Made by a program: the position numbers and the translations under genes. This document shows positions 13,383 through 16,330 of a DNA stretch of 16,330 nt, piece by piece. The notes beneath the pieces were generated by a model. It made no database searches. It saw nothing but the letters and a program-made list of their open reading frames with translations, and was not told the DNA's origin. The stretch comes from an uncultured Oscillospiraceae bacterium (GTDB lineage Bacteria > Bacillota > Clostridia > Oscillospirales > Oscillospiraceae), in NCBI GenBank assembly GCA_934565615.1, contig CAKTIH010000035.1, forward strand, positions 1 to 16,330. Reading direction: 5' to 3'. The number at the start of each line of letters is the position of its first letter. The first letter of the stretch is position 1.

Positions 13383-14273
13383 ATGAAAATCGGTTTTATT
13401 GGTCTTGGAATAATGGGTCGCCCTATGGCGAAAAATCTGCTGAAGGCCGGCTATGACCTCATGATAACGAGCAGGACGATCGGCCCGGCGGTCGCTGAGC
13501 TTCAGGCTGCCGGAGCAGTGCTTGGCAGCAAGGATGAGATCGCCGCAGAGTGCGACGTTGTAATGACCATGCTTCCCGACGGCCCCGATGTGGAGAAGGT
13601 CATGCTCATTGACGACAAGGTGGGCGAAAAGATGCGTCCGGGCAGCGTCTTTATAGACATGTCCAGCATAAGCCCCGTTGTATCGCGCCGTATCGGGGAC
13701 GCGCTGGAAGCACGCGGAGTCGACATGCTTGACGCGCCGGTGTCCGGAGGCGAGCCGAAGGCTATCGATGGGACCCTTGCTTTCATGGTAGGCGGAAAGC
13801 AGCACGTTTTTGACAAATACAAAGATATCCTTGCCTGCATGGGATCTTCTGTTGTGCTTTGCGGCGATATCGGCGCCGGCAATACAACAAAGCTTACGAA
13901 TCAGATCATAGTTGCGCTTAATATCGCTGCTGTGAGCGAGGCCTTCATGCTTGCAGCAAAGTCCGGACTCGACCCCAAGGTCGTTTTTGAGGCAATACGC
14001 GGCGGCCTTGCAGGCTCGACCGTAATGAATGCCAAGATGCCCATGATCCTTGAAGGAAACTTCAAGCCCGGCTTCAAGATCGGCCTTCACATCAAGGACC
14101 TGCGCAACGCCATTGAGGCGGCAAGCGCGGTGGATTCGCCCATCCCTCTTACCGGGGAGGTCATGTCCATGCTCAAGGAACTTGCTGCCGATGGGTATGG
14201 CCAGAACGATCACAGCGGGATAGCGATGTACTACGAGAAGATATCCGGCAAAGAGATCCGTTCCAATACGTAA
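13383..14273 (+). CDS. GarR-like tartronate semialdehyde (2-hydroxy-3-oxopropionate) reductase
   Basis: A 296-residue 3-hydroxyisobutyrate dehydrogenase-superfamily oxidoreductase. It matches what I recall of E. coli GarR closely: MKIGFIGLGIMGRPMAKNLL dinucleotide motif, the full stretch LDAPVSGGEPKAIDGTL, catalytic lysine in GAGNTTKLTNQ, AIRGGLAGSTV, NFKPGF and DHSGIAMYYEK. After the second strand it has TSRT rather than an acidic residue, which favours NADPH. It would reduce tartronate semialdehyde to D-glycerate, the substrate of the glycerate kinase at 3731. Start: GAGG (13371-13374), eight bases before ATG. It is the last gene of the operon, followed by a terminator. The related L-threonate dehydrogenase LtnD is the main alternative given the DUF1537 kinase, but the sequence resembles GarR more. 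Confidence 0.85.
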   Translation: MKIGFIGLGIMGRPMAKNLLKAGYDLMITSRTIGPAVAELQAAGAVLGSKDEIAAECDVVMTMLPDGPDVEKVMLIDDKVGEKMRPGSVFIDMSSISPVVSRRIGDALEARGVDMLDAPVSGGEPKAIDGTLAFMVGGKQHVFDKYKDILACMGSSVVLCGDIGAGNTTKLTNQIIVALNIAAVSEAFMLAAKSGLDPKVVFEAIRGGLAGSTVMNAKMPMILEGNFKPGFKIGLHIKDLRNAIEAASAVDSPIPLTGEVMSMLKELAADGYGQNDHSGIAMYYEKISGKEIRSNT

Positions 14274-14283
14274 ATCTATCCTT

Positions 14284-14316
14284 AAACACCGCTTCAAAAT
14301 TTGAAGCGGTGTTTTT
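14284..14316 (+). terminator. Terminator of the transporter-reductase operon
   Basis: AAACACCGCTTC (14284-14295) pairs with GAAGCGGTGTTT (14303-14314) around an A/T-rich loop and runs into TTTTT. It begins 11 bases after the reductase stop. A strong intrinsic terminator. Confidence 0.92.
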
Positions 14317-14338
14317 ATGACGTCTGCTCAGAAACTAA

Positions 14339-14387
14339 AGATCCCGCCCTGCTGTTCCTTCAAACGGCAGGGTGGGATCTGCTTTTT
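14339..14387. terminator. Second hairpin, terminator of pnp and back-up for the plus-strand operon
   Basis: AGATCCCGCCCTGC (14339-14352) pairs with GCAGGGTGGGATCT (14367-14380), with one G-T pair and a 14-base loop. On the plus strand it is followed by GCTTTTT (14381-14387). On the minus strand it stands 24 bases after the pnp stop with the shorter T run CTTTAG. It probably insulates the two convergent units in both directions. Confidence 0.75.
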
Positions 14388-14404
14388 CTATTCTGTGCGT
14401 CAAA

Positions 14405-16330
14405 TTACTTGGTGTTGACCTTGTCCTCGCCAAGCTCCTTGATGGCTTCCTTGCGGGAGATGTTCCAGCGGCCCTTCTCATCGATGCCGGTGAACTTGAC
14501 CCAGGTCTTATCGCCGATGTTGAGAACATCCTCGACCTTCTCGGTACGCTTGAACTCGAGGTCCTTGATGTGGCACATCGCGTCCTTGCCGGGGGCAAGC
14601 TCGATGAATGCGCCGAGGTTCGAGATAATGCGCTTGACTTCGCCGAAGTACAGAGCGCCGACGATGGGCTCAAAGACGATGTCCTCAATGGTCTTGCGGG
14701 CAACGCGGCAGGCGTCGATATCGGTGCTGGCGATGAAGATGGTGCCGTCGTCGTTGATGTCGATCTTGCAGCCGGTGTCAGCGGTGATCTTCTGGATGAC
14801 CTTGCCGCCGGAGCCGATGACCTCACGGATCTTGTCGGGGTTGATCTTCATCTGGATCATCTTGGGAGCGGACTTTGCGAGCTCCTTGCGCGGTGCGGGG
14901 ATGGCCTTGAGCATGACCTCGTCAAGGATCTGGTAACGGGCTTCCTTGGTGATCTCAAAGGCGTTCTTGACGATCTCGTGCTTGAGGCCGTCGTTCTTGA
15001 GGTCCATCTGGATGGCGGTGATACCGGCCTTGGTACCGGCGACCTTGAAGTCCATCTCGCCGTGGAAGTCCTCAACGCCCTGAATGTCGATGAAGGTGGT
15101 GAAATCATCGCCGTCCTGGATCAGGCCGCAGGAGATACCGGCAACGGGAGCCTTGAGGGGCACGCCCGCGTCCATGAGGGCGAGGGTGGTGCCGCAGATG
15201 GAGCCCTGAGAGGTGGAGCCGTTGGAGGAAAGGACTTCGGAGACTACGCGGATAGCGTAGGGGAAATCCTCAACATCGGGGATGACGGCTTCGAGAGCCT
15301 TCTCAACCAGTGCGCCGTGGCCGTACTCACGTCTGTTGGTGGAGCGGCTGGCACGGGCTTCGCCGGTGGAATAGGAAGGCATATTGTAGTGGTGCATGAA
15401 GCGCTTGGTGTCCTCTTCCCAGATGGTGTCGAGCTTCTGGGCGTCGGTAAGCGTGGAGAGAGTGGCAATGGAGAGCACCTGAGTCTGGCCGCGGGTGAAG
15501 AGACCGGAGCCGTGGACAACGGGCAGGACGCCGACTTCGGCGGCAAGAGGACGGATCTCGTTCATCTTGCGTCCGTCAACGCGCTTGCCGGCGAGCAGCC
15601 ACTTCTTGACGACCTTCTTCTGGAGCTTGTAAAGGATCTCGTCCATGTAGTTCATCATGTCGGGATGCTCTTCGCCGTACTTCTCCTCGACCATAGTGAT
15701 CCAGTCGTTGACGCGGGCTTCGCGGACGTTCTTGTCCGGGGTGTCCATGCAGTATTCCATCGACTCGAACTCGTTGCTGACGAGCTTCTCGAAGAGAACA
15801 TCGTCAAAGGAAGCGTGCTCATACTCGAACTTGGGCTTGCCGATCTCCTCGACCATCTTGTCGATGAGGTCGAGAACGGGCTGGAGGTGCTCATGAGCCT
15901 GAACGATGCCCTCGTACATGACGTCTTCGGGGACCTGATCGGCCTCGGACTCGATCATGACGATCTTCTTATGGGTGGCGGCGATGGTGGTGATCATGCG
16001 GTTGCCGTTGTCGCGCTGTTCCTTAGTGGGGTTGAAGAGATACTTCTCACCGTCCCAGCCGAGGACGATACCGGCGATGGGGCCGTTGAAGGGAACATCG
16101 GAGATGGAGACTGCGGCGGAAGCACCGATCATTGCGGTGATCTCGGGAGAGCAGTCACGGTCGACGCTCAGGACTTCGCAGGCGATGACGACGTCATTGC
16201 GCAGGTCGGTCGGGAAGAGCGGACGCATGGGGCGGTCGATCAGGCGGGAAGCCAGAACTGCGGGCAGGCTGGGCTTACCCTCGCGGCGCATGAAGCTGCC
16301 GGGGATGCGGCCGACGGCGTAGAGCTTCTC
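14405..16330 (-). CDS. pnp: Polyribonucleotide nucleotidyltransferase (PNPase), 5' end outside the window
   Basis: A phosphorolytic 3'-to-5' exoribonuclease of mRNA turnover, working as a trimer in the cytoplasm. The 641 visible residues lack only about the first 60; the frame is open to the right edge (EKLYAVGRIPGSF). In order: the rest of RNase PH domain 1 (SRLIDRPMRPLFP), the helical linker, RNase PH domain 2 with catalytic aspartates in MDFKVAGTKAGITAIQMDLK, a KH domain with the GSGG loop (KIREVIGSGGKVIQKI), and an S1 domain (VGALYFGEVKRIISNLGAFI). The S1 surface reads DAMCHIKDL where most bacteria have a GLVHIS-type sequence, a modest change. It ends soon after the S1 domain with a short charged tail. 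Ordinary housekeeping gene, converging with the sugar-acid locus and not functionally tied to it. Confidence 0.98.
   Translation of the reverse strand, partial: EKLYAVGRIPGSFMRREGKPSLPAVLASRLIDRPMRPLFPTDLRNDVVIACEVLSVDRDCSPEITAMIGASAAVSISDVPFNGPIAGIVLGWDGEKYLFNPTKEQRDNGNRMITTIAATHKKIVMIESEADQVPEDVMYEGIVQAHEHLQPVLDLIDKMVEEIGKPKFEYEHASFDDVLFEKLVSNEFESMEYCMDTPDKNVREARVNDWITMVEEKYGEEHPDMMNYMDEILYKLQKKVVKKWLLAGKRVDGRKMNEIRPLAAEVGVLPVVHGSGLFTRGQTQVLSIATLSTLTDAQKLDTIWEEDTKRFMHHYNMPSYSTGEARASRSTNRREYGHGALVEKALEAVIPDVEDFPYAIRVVSEVLSSNGSTSQGSICGTTLALMDAGVPLKAPVAGISCGLIQDGDDFTTFIDIQGVEDFHGEMDFKVAGTKAGITAIQMDLKNDGLKHEIVKNAFEITKEARYQILDEVMLKAIPAPRKELAKSAPKMIQMKINPDKIREVIGSGGKVIQKITADTGCKIDINDDGTIFIASTDIDACRVARKTIEDIVFEPIVGALYFGEVKRIISNLGAFIELAPGKDAMCHIKDLEFKRTEKVEDVLNIGDKTWVKFTGIDEKGRWNISRKEAIKELGEDKVNTK

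Noticed and set aside
1..16330. Mobile elements, CRISPR arrays, tRNA/rRNA, riboswitches, phage or defence genes
   Set aside because: No transposase or integrase motifs, regularly spaced repeats or RNA-gene signatures were seen. The hairpins found are single-copy, local terminators or processing structures.

Overview
The window looks like chromosomal DNA of an anaerobic Bacillota, most likely a gut-type Clostridia of the Oscillospirales. This is inferred from the strong AGGAGG-type ribosome sites, the (R)-2-hydroxyacyl-CoA dehydratase-family pair, the TRAP transporter, the split transketolase and the moderately high GC. No named species can be assigned. There are no RNA genes, insertion sequences, CRISPR arrays or phage genes. 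No stretch longer than about 260 bases lacks a gene.

Region A (1-3690, + strand): the last codons of an unidentified gene and its terminator; hypA (nickel/zinc metallochaperone); two overlapping genes for a small and an unusually long large subunit of the 2-hydroxyacyl-CoA dehydratase / benzoyl-CoA reductase superfamily; a 55-residue single-span membrane protein; and a strong terminator. No activator ATPase is seen.

Region B (3731-14316) is a divergent sugar-acid utilisation locus around a DeoR-family regulator. On the minus strand, from a TTGACA/TATAAA promoter at 8688-8717: a DUF1537 (four-carbon acid sugar) kinase, a class II aldolase/decarboxylase and a two-subunit transketolase, then a terminator, then glycerate 2-kinase. 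On the plus strand: deoR with its own promoter, then a second promoter and a TRAP substrate-binding lipoprotein, an RpiB/LacAB-fold isomerase with changed active-site residues, TRAP DctQ and DctM, and a GarR-like tartronate semialdehyde reductase. A coherent reading is uptake of a C4 or C5 aldonate, isomerisation and oxidation/reduction before phosphorylation, phosphorylation by the DUF1537 kinase, decarboxylation by the aldolase to a triose or tetrulose phosphate, and entry to central metabolism through transketolase and 2-phosphoglycerate. The usual isomerase of the known tetronate pathway (OtnI, hydroxypyruvate isomerase family) is absent. The atypical RpiB homologue may fill that place. 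This is the best candidate for something undescribed here.

Region C (14339-16330, minus strand): polynucleotide phosphorylase, a housekeeping gene running off the right edge. It is separated from the locus by two stacked hairpin terminators.
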